From positions 1,488,001 to 1,552,000 of the forward strand of contig NC_083394.1 of the NCBI RefSeq assembly GCF_030864355.1: a DNA stretch of 64,000 nucleotides, read 5' to 3'. This DNA comes from Cutaneotrichosporon cavernicola. Its lineage: Eukaryota > Basidiomycota > Tremellomycetes > Trichosporonales > Trichosporonaceae. The notes below the pieces were generated by a model. It worked only from the letters and a program-made list of their open reading frames with translations, ran no database searches and had not been told where the DNA came from. Position 1 is the first letter of the stretch; each line of letters opens with the position of its first letter. The translations under genes were made by a program, and so were the position numbers. This document shows positions 34,051-44,034 of this stretch, one piece after another.

Positions 34051-36044
34051 ATGAGGTTTGCCAGGCTCATTTCAGTCGCCCTCCTCCTGGGAGCGGTTGA
34101 CGCCAATGTCCTCTTCCGTGAAAACAAGCGTATGTCTGACAACTGAAACTGTTCTGACTCACAGCTGCCTACGAAGGCTGGAGTCTTGAGGAGACGCGCA
34201 ACTTCCTGGTGGCGCAGGGCGTCAAGGTCAAGGACTCTGCCACGATCCAGGACCTGCACAAGGAGGCCGCCAAGCACGCTGACGCTGCTTCGAATGTGAG
34301 TTCTGGTTCGTCGAGGGTGGACTAACGTACAGTGGGCCTCTGCGCAGGCTTCACAGGTCAGCGCAGATGCTGCCGCTGCGTCCGCCAGAGTTGCTGCCTC
34401 CATAAAGGGCGTTGACTCTCAAGTTGTAGATGCGTGGGATGAGTCCCAGCTTCGTGAATGGCTTCTTGAACAGGGTATCATATCGCCAGCCAGTAAGCCC
34501 GAGCAGCTACGCATCCTCGCCAAGCACAAGGTGTCGCGCCTCTCTTCAGCAGTCTACGGCGGACCCACTGATCACGCCAAGGCGTCTGTCGAGAGCGCCG
34601 CGTCCGAGGTGTCTTCTCACGTCTCGTCCGCGGCTGGGATGACCTACAACTGGGCGAGTGGCAAGCTCGACGATACCAGAGACTACGTGTTCAGCAAGTG
34701 GGACGACTCGGACCTCGAGGACTGGCTCGAAGTCCATGGCGTTATCAAGCCCAACCCAGTTAGCCGCAACGGGCTGCTGGCGGCGGTGCGCGAGGCATAC
34801 ACCAAAACTATTACCCCGATCTACGACTCGTGGGAAACGAGCACGATCCACCAGTGGCTCGTTGACCACCACGTCATCCCCGCCCCGAAGAGTAGACGCG
34901 ACGAGCTCCTCGCGATGATGCGCGAGAACTACTACGACGCGTCGGACAAGGTCTATACTGCTTGGGACGACAGCAAGTTGCGCAAGTGGCTCGTTGACGA
35001 GGGCGTGCTCTCGACCTCGTCGCCCGACCTCAAGCACGACAAGTACATCAAGCTCATGGACGAGCATTATGAACAGTCCAAGAAGGTTATCTGGAGCGCC
35101 TGGTCCGACTCGGACCTGCACGCCTGGCTCGTCGACCGTGGCATCATCCGCTCATCCACACTCCACAAGCGCGACGAGCTCATCAGATACATGGAGAAGG
35201 AGTACAAGGACAAGACGCGCACGCCATACCTCGCCTGGCCTGATGCCCGCCTTCGTGCTCAGCTTCGCTCGTATGGCGTCGATGACAAGAAGATCGTCGG
35301 CCGTACCAGCCTCCTCCAGGAGATGCGGGTGCACTACGTCGAGAGTGAGAACGCTGTCACCAAGATCGTCAAAATGATCCAGGGCTATATCGAGCAGGCG
35401 GTCGGGCTCGTGACCGCCACCATCAATGGCTTCCTAGGCGTAAGCGTCTCCAGCCTGAAATTGCTGACACCCAGGACATCCAGTTTGGTGCCAAGTCGGC
35501 CGAGGACACGCTCAAGCACGGCATGTCGTTGGCCTCATCCGGCCTCGACCGTGCAATGTCGTCCGCCTCGTCGGTACACAGCTCCCACTCGCGCAGTGTC
35601 AACAGCGCCGTGACTGCTATCTCTGAATCCGCGTCCAAGTCGGTCGAGCATGTCCGCTCCGATGCCCAGGCCTCGCTCGACGCGGTCTCGAATAAGCTTG
35701 CGCACTCGTATTCCTCTGCGTCCTCGTCGGCCGAGAGCAAGGGCCACCCGTCCGTCGAGTCGTTCGCCTCGAGCCTCTCGAAAAGACTGAGCTCCGATTA
35801 CTCTTCTGCGTCGAATTCGGCCCAAGAGGCGGAGAACTCGGCTTCGAGCAAGGCAGCCAAGCTCTACACGGACGCGACGAAGAGCTCTCACGTCGCCATG
35901 TCGTCGTACTCTAAGGAAGCCGCGAGCGCCGCAGCCTCGGCCTCGAGCGTCTTCGCCCAAGCCACCAACAGCCTCTCGAGCGCATACTCTGTCGCATCCA
36001 AGAATGCCGCCTCGGCCGCGGCCAACGTCAAGAAGGAGCTCTAA
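34051..36044 (+). CDS. Ish1/Msc1-family stress protein with seven HeH/LEM-like repeats, 628 aa
   Basis: Nuclear-envelope and ER protein family (S. pombe Ish1, S. cerevisiae Msc1) linked to stress and chromatin tethering. Exons 34051-34129, 34165-34295, 34333-35439 and 35475-36044. A signal peptide (MRFARLISVALLLGAVDA) is followed by seven repeats of the W-x5-L-x2-WL-x3-G type: YEGWSLEETRNFLVAQGV, DAWDESQLREWLLEQGI, SKWDDSDLEDWLEVHGV, DSWETSTIHQWLVDHHV, TAWDDSKLRKWLVDEGV, SAWSDSDLHAWLVDRGI and LAWPDARLRAQLRSYGV. A hydrophobic amphipathic segment lies near VKMIQGYIEQAVGLVTATING. The last 190 residues are Ser/Ala-rich and likely helical and repetitive. The family call is solid; whether it sits in the nuclear envelope is inferred. 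Confidence 0.9.
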
Positions 36045-36507
36045 CCCTCAGTCCGTGGTCCGCAGTCAGGAATCAGCAGTCAGTAGCAAGTGAGGAGGCG
36101 TGACGCGCCCGTGTCAGATACTATACATCGATGCAAATGTGAACTGAAGTGGCACGGGCTAGAGTGGAGCGGGATGCAGACGTTGACCGCTGTTGACTCG
36201 GTGCTTGGTACTTGACTGCGCCTGATTCTGCACTTGATTGTCTCGACGTCCCTGAGCCATGCATGAGCCAGCCGTTATTACTCTATTACTCTAATTAATA
36301 TGGAGCTATTTTGAGAGCTGTTTTGTTCTGCGCTCTCGGGGTTTTAGTGACGTCAATGGGTTGGTTGACTAACGAGAGCTGTTTGGAGGAATGGGACAAA
36401 CGGGCAGTTGACCTACACAGCACTGCACCACCGGTCAATATACTCCGCTTACCAGCGTTCCCCGCATCCCAAACAGAGACTCTGTTATGCTTCCCTCACC
36501 CTCACTT

Positions 36508-36563
<56 letters not shown>

Positions 36564-36730
36564 CTGACACCTTACCGCCCAGGCTTCTTTTCGACTTGGC
36601 CGTCGACTCCACACGCCTGACATCGTTGTCATCTTCTCAACATCTTGCCGATCTTTGCCGCTCCACTAGCTTATCCGCCGACCCAACCAACCAGTGTCAC
36701 CAGCGTCCAGTGCCTTCACCCATCTCCGCC
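36045..36730. other. Intergenic and leader of the C2-domain gene
   Basis: This includes a (CTCACT)n tract at 36501-36561 in the probable 5' leader. The frame of the C2 gene stays open upstream to an ATG at 36311, which would add 140 codons with a His-Ser repeat. I judge this to be leader. Confidence 0.6.
36501..36561. repeat. (CTCACT)n hexanucleotide repeat
   Basis: About ten units of TCACTC in the leader of the C2-domain gene. Read in the gene's frame, they would encode alternating His and Ser. Confidence 0.9.
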
Positions 36731-38722
36731 ATGGGAAAGGTCAAGAAGGAGCTCGATGGGGGCCGCGACAAGACCCCACTTGAGCCTACAAAGGGTCCAA
36801 CATATACACTCCGCGTCGTCTTCCACTCTGCACAGCGCTTGCCAATCTCGGACTTTGGCTCACAATCGTCGGACCCATTCATCCTAGCTCAGTGCGAGAC
36901 CGGGTTACACACAAGACACAAGCAGGACCCGGCCCTGCGTTTCCGCAGCGCGACGGCGCGACGCACCCTGAATCCACGGTGGGATGCTGAATGGGTAATC
37001 GCTGGCATACCAGCCACCGGGTGCGAGCTCAAAGTGCGCGTGTACGATGAGGATAACGGGACGCAGGACGACCTCCTCGGCCACGTACATGTGCAGACTG
37101 GGATGCTGGATGAGAAATTCAAGATCGACAAGAACACGTACAAGCTGTCGAAGCGTGGCGCCGACTGGCGGGCAGTGGCGTGGCGCACTTGCCTCAAGTC
37201 TGTGGACGAGGACTCACGGAAAGACGTCACGCTCACCATGTCCCTCGAGGTACTGGAGCGTACAAAGGTCGAGGTCGGTAAGCCGTATACGGCCAACTGC
37301 TTCTGGTGGTCGCACTACTCGCCACTGCTGGGGCGAGTTGTGAAGACGAAGGCCCCAGATGCCGAGAAGGAAGCGCAATCAGCAAAGTGGGTCTTGGCAA
37401 GAGGGTCCTCTGACGACAGCTTCCAAGCCAACCAGCTGCAGCTTGCCGGACCAGTCCCGACTGAGCTGTATCATCGCTACGTCGACTTTAAAGCGTACGC
37501 TCTGCATCCGAATGGAACGCTGACCCTTAGCTTCGTTCCGTGGATGTTTGAATCCAAGGGCCTTCGCGGGAGGTTCCTGAACGGCGCGCTTCACCGACAA
37601 CACGAAAGCGTGTACCACTATGACGCCGAGAGCGATTACGGCCGTCTGCCTGGACCGGGCAAGGCGATGGGCCAGCGTTTCCTCGACATGGCGTGCTGGG
37701 GCGAGGGCAAGCGTATCTTCACCTACGTCATCACGGTAGACGGGATGATGCGGTTCACCGAGACGGGGCCCGAGTTCGGAATCGACATGCTGAGCAAGCA
37801 CACAATGCACTCGGACGTCAATGTGTATATTGCGTATAGTGGCGAGTTCTTTGTTCGCAAGTATCGGCGGGACGCTCCAGGAGAAGACGTGGCGGCCCAG
37901 TACGAGCGGAACAGTCTCGACATTGAGCTGGAAGACGAGGTTGCTACCCGAAAGAAGAGCGTCACCGAGGATAAGGGGCTCGAGGTCAGGCCGCGACAAC
38001 GCGGGCTTGATGATGGGTCGCGGTGGTTGCGACCTAGTCTCGGACGGCGCTCATCGCGCCAGTCACAATACGACGTACCGCCGCAGGAAAACGCATTATA
38101 TGGGCCCAAAAAGAGAGGACGCTCGACCGAGCCTTCGGACTACGAGCTCGTAATCGACAACGACTCGGGCACGTACCGTCCCGACAAGGAGTTATTGCCT
38201 GTCCTAGCCAAGTTCCTCGCGGAACAGTTCGGAGGCCTACACGTCGCGGCGATGAGCTGTACCGACGACATCAACCAGGAGATCAAGAAGAATCGCCTCA
38301 AGGCCAAGGCCAAGCTCACGGGCGGGAGGTTTTACAGACAGGTCAACACGTCGACTTCGAGCTTGTCCAGTAGTGATGCCGAGGCGCTCGAGGAGGGCCG
38401 GCATCATATGAGCGGGCGCGAGAAGGGGCTCGAGTTCGCCACGGACCCCGTCAAGTTTACCAAGGGCCAGTACCGCCAGGGCGTGGATAAGGTCAAACGC
38501 CGCAAGAGCAAGGTCAAGGATGGCGAGGGCAACGGTGAGGGCCAAGGTAGCCCCTCGACACCCAGCGGCGGGACGCCAAGTCTCGACTCGTCCGTCGAGA
38601 GCCCAGGCCGCGATGAGAACGTCGGTCTCAACAACGCGCCGCCTGCCAACGTCAATCCCAATCCCAACTCCAACGCCGAATCGAAAGTCAAGCCTGCAGA
38701 CCACGATCCAGAGAAGATTTAG
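36731..38722 (+). CDS. C2-domain protein of unknown function, 663 aa, single exon
   Basis: Starts MGKVKKELDGGRDKTPLEP. A C2 domain occupies about residues 20-170: YTLRVVFHSAQRLPISDFG, SDPFILAQCET, RRTLNPRWDAEW and YDEDNGTQDDLLGHV give the strands and the Ca2+-loop acidic residues. The next 250 residues form a second conserved region (LYHRYVDFKAYALHPNGTLT, ACWGEGKRIFTYVITVDG, SGEFFVRKYRR). After that come a polar linker, a second structured block (LVIDNDSGTYRPDKELLPVL, GGLHVAAMSCTDD) and a Lys/Ser/Asn-rich tail. This order occurs in uncharacterised fungal C2 proteins as far as I recall; membrane or lipid binding is inferred from the C2 domain. It is one of the few intronless genes here. Confidence 0.85.
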   Translation: MGKVKKELDGGRDKTPLEPTKGPTYTLRVVFHSAQRLPISDFGSQSSDPFILAQCETGLHTRHKQDPALRFRSATARRTLNPRWDAEWVIAGIPATGCELKVRVYDEDNGTQDDLLGHVHVQTGMLDEKFKIDKNTYKLSKRGADWRAVAWRTCLKSVDEDSRKDVTLTMSLEVLERTKVEVGKPYTANCFWWSHYSPLLGRVVKTKAPDAEKEAQSAKWVLARGSSDDSFQANQLQLAGPVPTELYHRYVDFKAYALHPNGTLTLSFVPWMFESKGLRGRFLNGALHRQHESVYHYDAESDYGRLPGPGKAMGQRFLDMACWGEGKRIFTYVITVDGMMRFTETGPEFGIDMLSKHTMHSDVNVYIAYSGEFFVRKYRRDAPGEDVAAQYERNSLDIELEDEVATRKKSVTEDKGLEVRPRQRGLDDGSRWLRPSLGRRSSRQSQYDVPPQENALYGPKKRGRSTEPSDYELVIDNDSGTYRPDKELLPVLAKFLAEQFGGLHVAAMSCTDDINQEIKKNRLKAKAKLTGGRFYRQVNTSTSSLSSSDAEALEEGRHHMSGREKGLEFATDPVKFTKGQYRQGVDKVKRRKSKVKDGEGNGEGQGSPSTPSGGTPSLDSSVESPGRDENVGLNNAPPANVNPNPNSNAESKVKPADHDPEKI

Positions 38723-38848
38723 TCAAATTTCTGGAGTTCCAGTCTCCAGTCTTAGCTATCTGGTACTACTACTCTCAGGTTAATGCAGTTCTATATTCTC
38801 CCCATCTGCCACATAATACATTGTACACATCGGATCTACAGGTGCGCT

Positions 38849-39668
38849 CTACTGAGCTGGAGCAGCGCCACCAAAGCCGCCAGTACTCCCGAAACCGCCC
38901 TCGCCGCGCTCAGTGACGTCGAGGTCCTCGACCTCAACAGCGGGCGCCAGACGCACCTCCTCAAGGATGAGCTGGGCGATACGGTCGCCAGCCGCGACTT
39001 GTGTCAGCTACGTCATACCAGTCTGGCTCACTGGAGAAGTCGGCGTCCGAGAAGTTGAAGAGGATGACCTTGATAGGCCCGCGGTAATCGACGTCAATGA
39101 CGCCGGCACCCGTGTCGATCGAGTGTTTGGCGGCTGGTGTGAGCGTGTGGGATGGGCGCAGATCCAAGATTCTGAGAGTTCAAGTACTCACCAAGACCGG
39201 AGCGCGGCGCGATACGACCATACGTGCCCTCGGGAAGGGCGATCGAAATGTCCGTGTCTACCATGGCCTTTCCGCGGGCGGGGACGGTGGACTCGCGCGA
39301 GGCGTACAGGTCAAAGCCGGCGGCGGAGGCGGAGCCGCGCGTGGGGATGATGGCCTCGGGGCCGAGGCGCTTGACGCGGAGGGGCTGGTTCTGGGTGTCA
39401 GTTACGTTTTATACTTGTTATATGAAGAAGGAAAGGAGCAATAGTTCACAGCCAGGCGTGGTGCAGGCAGAAGGGCTGTCCACAGACACATTCTTCTTGA
39501 AGAAAGGAAGGGGAGGTCACTCACCAGCTTGGACGCGCAGGCGCAAGTGGAAGCGGGATGAATCCACTTGGCTACAGCGCGGGCAGAGGGCATGATGGTA
39601 GTAGGAAGCTTGGCAGTGGCCTTCTTGCCGTCGTCGTTGCCCTTGACGATGTTGGAGGTGAGGGTCAT
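38849..39668 (-). CDS. DUT1: dUTP diphosphatase, 197 aa
   Basis: Hydrolyses dUTP to dUMP, keeping uracil out of DNA; homotrimer. Exons 39525-39668, 39192-39390, 39032-39133 and 38849-38997. All five dUTPase motifs are present: AAGFDLYAS (1), APRSGLA (2, split by an intron), [18 protein letters not shown] (3, with the catalytic Asp and nucleoside-binding residues), [10 protein letters not shown] (4) and [11 protein letters not shown] (5, the P-loop-like arm that closes over the phosphates). The first 60 residues ([18 protein letters not shown], then [12 protein letters not shown]) are not conserved and may help targeting. It is divergent from Mago nashi across 191 bp. Confidence 0.96.
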
Positions 39669-39859
39669 TCTGGATAGTTTGAGGAGGTGACGCGAAAGAC
39701 ATGGAATGAAATCAATATCAGACGCGTGACGCGAGGTGGAGGTCCTCTGCCACGCGGATAAAGCCGCAAATATCTCCGCCGCCACCCAAGCCGAGATCGA
39801 TCCGTGCTAACCCAAGTTGATGCCATCATCATCTAGCAAGCAAGCAGCAATCAGCGAGA
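39669..39859. promoter_or_regulatory. 191-bp bidirectional promoter DUT1/MAGO with GACGCG boxes
   Basis: The whole space between two divergent start codons. It holds GACGCGAAA at 39689-39697, GACGCGT at 39721-39727 and GACGCGA at 39728-39734. ACGCGT and CGCGAAA are the cores recognised by yeast MBF and SBF, and dUTPase is a G1/S MBF target in yeasts. The role here is inferred from motif and gene identity. Confidence 0.6.
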
Positions 39860-40842
39860 ATGAGCAACCCCGTGACCGAGCTCGAGAACGACCCCTTCTA
39901 CCTCCGGTACTAGTGCGTCTGACGTTGACAAACCACCTAGCTGACCAAAAGCACCGGACACCAGGGCATGCACGGCCACGAGTTCCTCGAGTTCGAGTAC
40001 GGGCAGGGTGCGTCGTGTGTTGGCAGCGCTGATGGCAGGACGGTTACGTTATGCCAACAACTCGAACTACCGTAACGACTCGCTCATCCGCAAGGAGGGT
40101 ATGTCTCCCTCCCCCTCTCCTTCTCCCTCGCCTTCCCTTCCCTAACAGTGGAGACTGACAACAGTGTATGTCGGCGCGACGGTTGCCGAGGAGTTGAAGC
40201 GGATTGTGCGCGACAGCGAGATCACAAAGTACGTGTTTGAGGAGCGTGGCTGACAGGCAGAGAAGACGACTCGGCGTGGCCGAAGAAGAACGTCGTGGGG
40301 CGGCAGGAGCTCGAGGTCCGGATAGACAAGGAGCATATTTCGTTCGAAGTGGGTACGGGAAGCTAAGATGACGATTCCAAGTGGCGGTAGCTTGAGAGCG
40401 GCTGCTTGGGAACAAGGCAGAGTGGCAAGATGTTCAACGGCTCTTCCCTTCCTGCGGCCTCCGAATCATCACCGGCTGGGAGGTTGCTCCCGTGGTGTAT
40501 TCGGCGCGTGCAACGTTGAGATTGTCGGACCCGATGGTCAAGCATTCCCGATGCGCCATTGTCTCGGTACCGTCTCTAATTCAGCACATGTCTCGATCGC
40601 ACAGCTGACACCAGACCGCAAAAATCGGCTCGCTCGCGGACGTCAACGAGAGCGCAGACGCCGAGGGGCTGCGTGTCTTCTACTACCTCGTGCAGGATCT
40701 CAAGGTCGGTTGCTTTGTTAGCATGAGTTAACGGTGCAGTGCTTCATCTTTTCCCTCATCACGCTGCACTTCAAGATCAAGCCCAGTAGGTCACGCTAGG
40801 CCGAGACGTAGCTTGCATCAGCTGACTCCAGTCCAACAATAG
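39860..40842 (+). CDS. MAGO: Mago nashi, exon junction complex subunit, 155 aa, eight exons
   Basis: Core EJC protein that pairs with Y14. Exons 39860-39912, 39952-40007, 40039-40098, 40165-40228, 40261-40348, 40615-40704, 40740-40785 and 40832-40842. The joined protein reads [78 protein letters not shown] and [19 protein letters not shown], ending HFKIKPIQQ. It matches Mago nearly end to end. Two introns are only 31 nt (40008-40038) and 32 nt (40229-40260), while one is 266 nt. The last exon has just 11 nt. Seven introns in 468 coding bases is very dense, and an EJC subunit implies that splicing-linked mRNA marking is retained. Confidence 0.96.
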
Positions 40843-41861
40843 TGTTCCAGTCTCGTTGTTGGTGGTTCCGCGCCTGTGAGATAGACCGTATGCATGTACC
40901 ATGATGTGTTCTGCGTAGTTTGTTTGATGCTCTATTGCAATTGCATGTTTGATCTGTCGATGTCTCTAGTGGCTAGATGCTGTATGAGACAAGGAACGAG
41001 TATTGTAAGGGCTTGCTTGTGTGCCTGGGCGTATTGAAATGTCGGAGGCCACCCCGCCTTCTCTTGTCTCAACCCATTTGAGAGGAATTAGACAGCAGAG
41101 ACAGACGAGTTGGTCAGTAGAGTCTCACATACCTGGTCTTTAGCCCCCAAAGATCCAAAGACCCATTCCGCTACTCTTCACTTGAATTGATACACATCTC
41201 TCTCTCCCTCTTATATTCTTCCCTCACTCATCCCCACTCTCTTCTTCACACACCCACACACACACTCTCTCTCTCGCTCGTCTACGTTACCGACGACCAA
41301 CAAAACCACCCTACACTTCTTGGCCCACGTCCAAACGCGTCGGCATTGCGCACCTCCACCTGCCCCGGCCAATTCGTGATTCACCACAGCGATACGCGGT
41401 TCTCCGCTTCCGGCGTTCTACTCGTTCTCCAGACGATAATCAGCAACTCTATCTGTGGCTGGATCACTCAAAACACTTGTCCACCGCTTCGCTTAGCCTA
41501 GCGGTCGCCATTCACTTCCACAGCACGCTACTCACCCCATCATTGCGCTGCTTAAGCATTGGCCCAAGCATTGCCCCAAACATTGCCCCAAGTCCCACGC
41601 CCCTACGACTGTTCCCGGTCCGAACCACGCGGCCTCGTTTTGACAGGTCAGCCCATTGTTCCCATCACCAGATGTGTTAGGGGTGGCAGCGGCGGCCAGC
41701 AACACTGTCTCGCCCCATCGCTTCATCTTCTCCAGCCGCCCATCCTCCCATTCTCACTTGAACCATCACCCTAGCCCCATCGCCTCTCGGCTGTCACCTA
41801 CCTGTGGGCACTCGCCAGACCATCTTCGCTTTCCTCCCACCCCAAGCACCCATTCCCTACC
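40843..41861. other. 1-kb intergenic region / ELL leader
   Basis: No gene seen. The plus strand turns pyrimidine-rich from about 41190, with a CACACACA-CTCTCTCTC run near 41250-41275. A short imperfect repeat CATTGCCCCAA(A/G) occurs at about 41560-41590. An ACGCGTCGGCATT site at about 41335 is also found near 33257. Confidence 0.5.
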
Positions 41862-43765
41862 ATGCTACTTTCCAGCGGCATCATCCCCCTTGCGCCTGGC
41901 GAGCCTGGCGCTGTGCCATCGCCAGCGTTCTTCGTCCGCTTCCCAGAAGACACTTGGATTAAGCTCGCCGCCGCTGCAGCCGATGGCAGCCCTGTCACCT
42001 TTACAGTTGACGGGGGTATCGTGAGTGATCTGCATGAACAAGCTGATCGACAGAGCCTTAACCTTCCTGACCAAGATCCAATCCCCCTCGACGCCCACAA
42101 CACCGGCGCCTCTAGCGAGCTCTACTCCCACATCCATGGGCAGCTCGAGCCAGCAGGGACCGTGGCTGGTCGCCTCTCGGTTCCGTTCACGACAGGCGCG
42201 ACATTTCGCGCGGCCGAGAAGATGGCGCAGAAGAACGTCGCATTGGAGCGCCAGCGTGCACAGCGCGCCGAGCGTGTGACTGGCAAGCCTGTCGTCGCGA
42301 GCTCATATGCGGCGCGCCAGGTCGAGGCGTCCAACTTTCACGCTTCTCCTGCTCCTACTCCTATGGCGCGCACACAGAGCGGGCCGGCCGCGATGACGAT
42401 TGAGCGCATCCCGCTCAAGACTCGTGTGGTGCAACATCTCGCCCTTGGGCCTTCAACGATGCAAGAGATCTTCGACTACGTCGGCGGCGAGATGCCCGAC
42501 ATTCTTCGGACCGTCAATGTTGTGAGTTGCCAGTGCTTCCCGTGGACTACTCTGACGACCAGATTGGCGAGAGCTGTGGCGGAGAACCGGCCAAGTACAA
42601 GCTGCGTCCTGCGCAGTATGCCAAGATCAAGATTCCTGACTGGAAGTACACCTACGACGAGGTCGTTACAGTCGTTTCCCTGGCGCGAAAGGCGTTTGAC
42701 GATCTAAAACTGCCATCAGATGACTGGGCGCGTACCGAGTTGGACAAGAAGGAGAAGGAGGCACTCGCGACTGCTCCGCGCGAGCGGTCGCCACCTGAGA
42801 TGAAGCTCCCTCCCAAGCTTGTCTCGCCTGTGAAGCCTGTGCTTGTCTCTCCACCCAAGCCTGTTTCGTCCCTTCCCACTAGCCGCGCCGAGTCGCCCGC
42901 ACCAGGTGCTTTGACGACCAAGAAGCCAGCCAAGGACAATGCACCACGCACCAAGGTCGGCAAGCAGATCGCGAAGATGCGTAGTGAGCTTGTTGCCAAG
43001 CGCGCATCGAGCTTGCCGAATCCGAAGGGCGTGGACGGCACCGCGAGCCCGCGCATCGGGCCCACGAGCCCCGAGGATACGTCGCCGAAAACGGAGCCTT
43101 CGCCACCCAAGGCTCCGAAGGCGGTGAAGGAGAAGCCACCATCGAAGGAGGTGAAGAAGTCGAAATCCCCGCCCGACGCAAAAAAACCGCTTGTCAAGGA
43201 CCGCAAGGCGAGCGGCAAGCGCGCCCGCGATTACACGAGCTCAGAAGACAGCGATAGCGATGACAATCGCGGGCGCGGGCGCGGGCGCGCGGTCAAGCCA
43301 ACGACGAACGGGAAGAAGGCGAACGGAAATGGGATTGCCAAGAAGCGACCGTCGCCCGAGTACACTTCGTCGGAGGACGAGCGACCGAAGCGGAAGCGCG
43401 TGGAGAAGGACAAGGGACGCGAAGACGAGCGGGCGCTGCCTAGCTTCAAGCGCCGCGTGCCGACGCCGCTGGACCTCGAGCGCGAGAAGAAGGCCAATGG
43501 GCACGCCACGCCCGACCGCTCACCACGTACGCCCGTCACTACAAATCCCGATGCGCGCACGCTGCGTCGTCGCTACGACGAGCTGTACCCGCAGTACGAG
43601 AAGGTGGTTGCCAAGCTCGCAGACCAGCACCAGGTGGCTGAACGCGTGCGGGCAGGGGACGAGCCACCCAGCGCACTCATGCCTGAGGCAGACGTCACGC
43701 GCACCGTTGAGAAATACAACGTCCTGCACCGCGAGCTCGAGGATATTCGCAGCTGGTTCTCATAG
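41862..43765 (+). CDS. ELL-type RNA polymerase II elongation factor, 609 aa
   Basis: Suppresses polymerase pausing; S. pombe Ell1 and metazoan ELL are relatives. Exons 41862-42020, 42054-42521 and 42563-43765. The N-terminal domain (about 1-210) starts with a hydrophobic GIIPLAPGEP strand and FFVRFPEDTWIKL, then a basic helix with RAAEKMAQKNVALERQRAQR, then a winged-helix-like segment (RVVQHLALGPSTMQEIFDYV, KYKLRPAQYAKI). A long Lys/Pro/Ser-rich disordered middle follows. The C-terminus, RRRYDELYPQYEKVVAKLAD and VEKYNVLHRELEDIRSWF, matches the occludin/ELL homology domain. The first intron is 33 nt, in frame and stop-free, so its removal is inferred from GTGAGT, CTGAT and CAG signals. Confidence 0.8.
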
Positions 43766-44034
43766 ATGAGCACCAGGCCAGCGGGCGTAGCAGTAATGGC
43801 TTGATAGAGATGCTGTACGGTAGCTGCGGCACTAGCATACACTAGGCCCGGAGCATGTTTGTATAATCATAGCATCTGCATGATGTTTGTACTGAGGTGG
43901 TGAATGGCTGGCAAAACGCGCCAAAGATGGGGGCACGTGTTGCGACCTAACGAGTCACTTGCGTCATCGTTGTATTCCTTTGTTGATTTTCTGCAATCTC
44001 CTACCTTGACCATCTCTCAACCTCTCAACCTATC

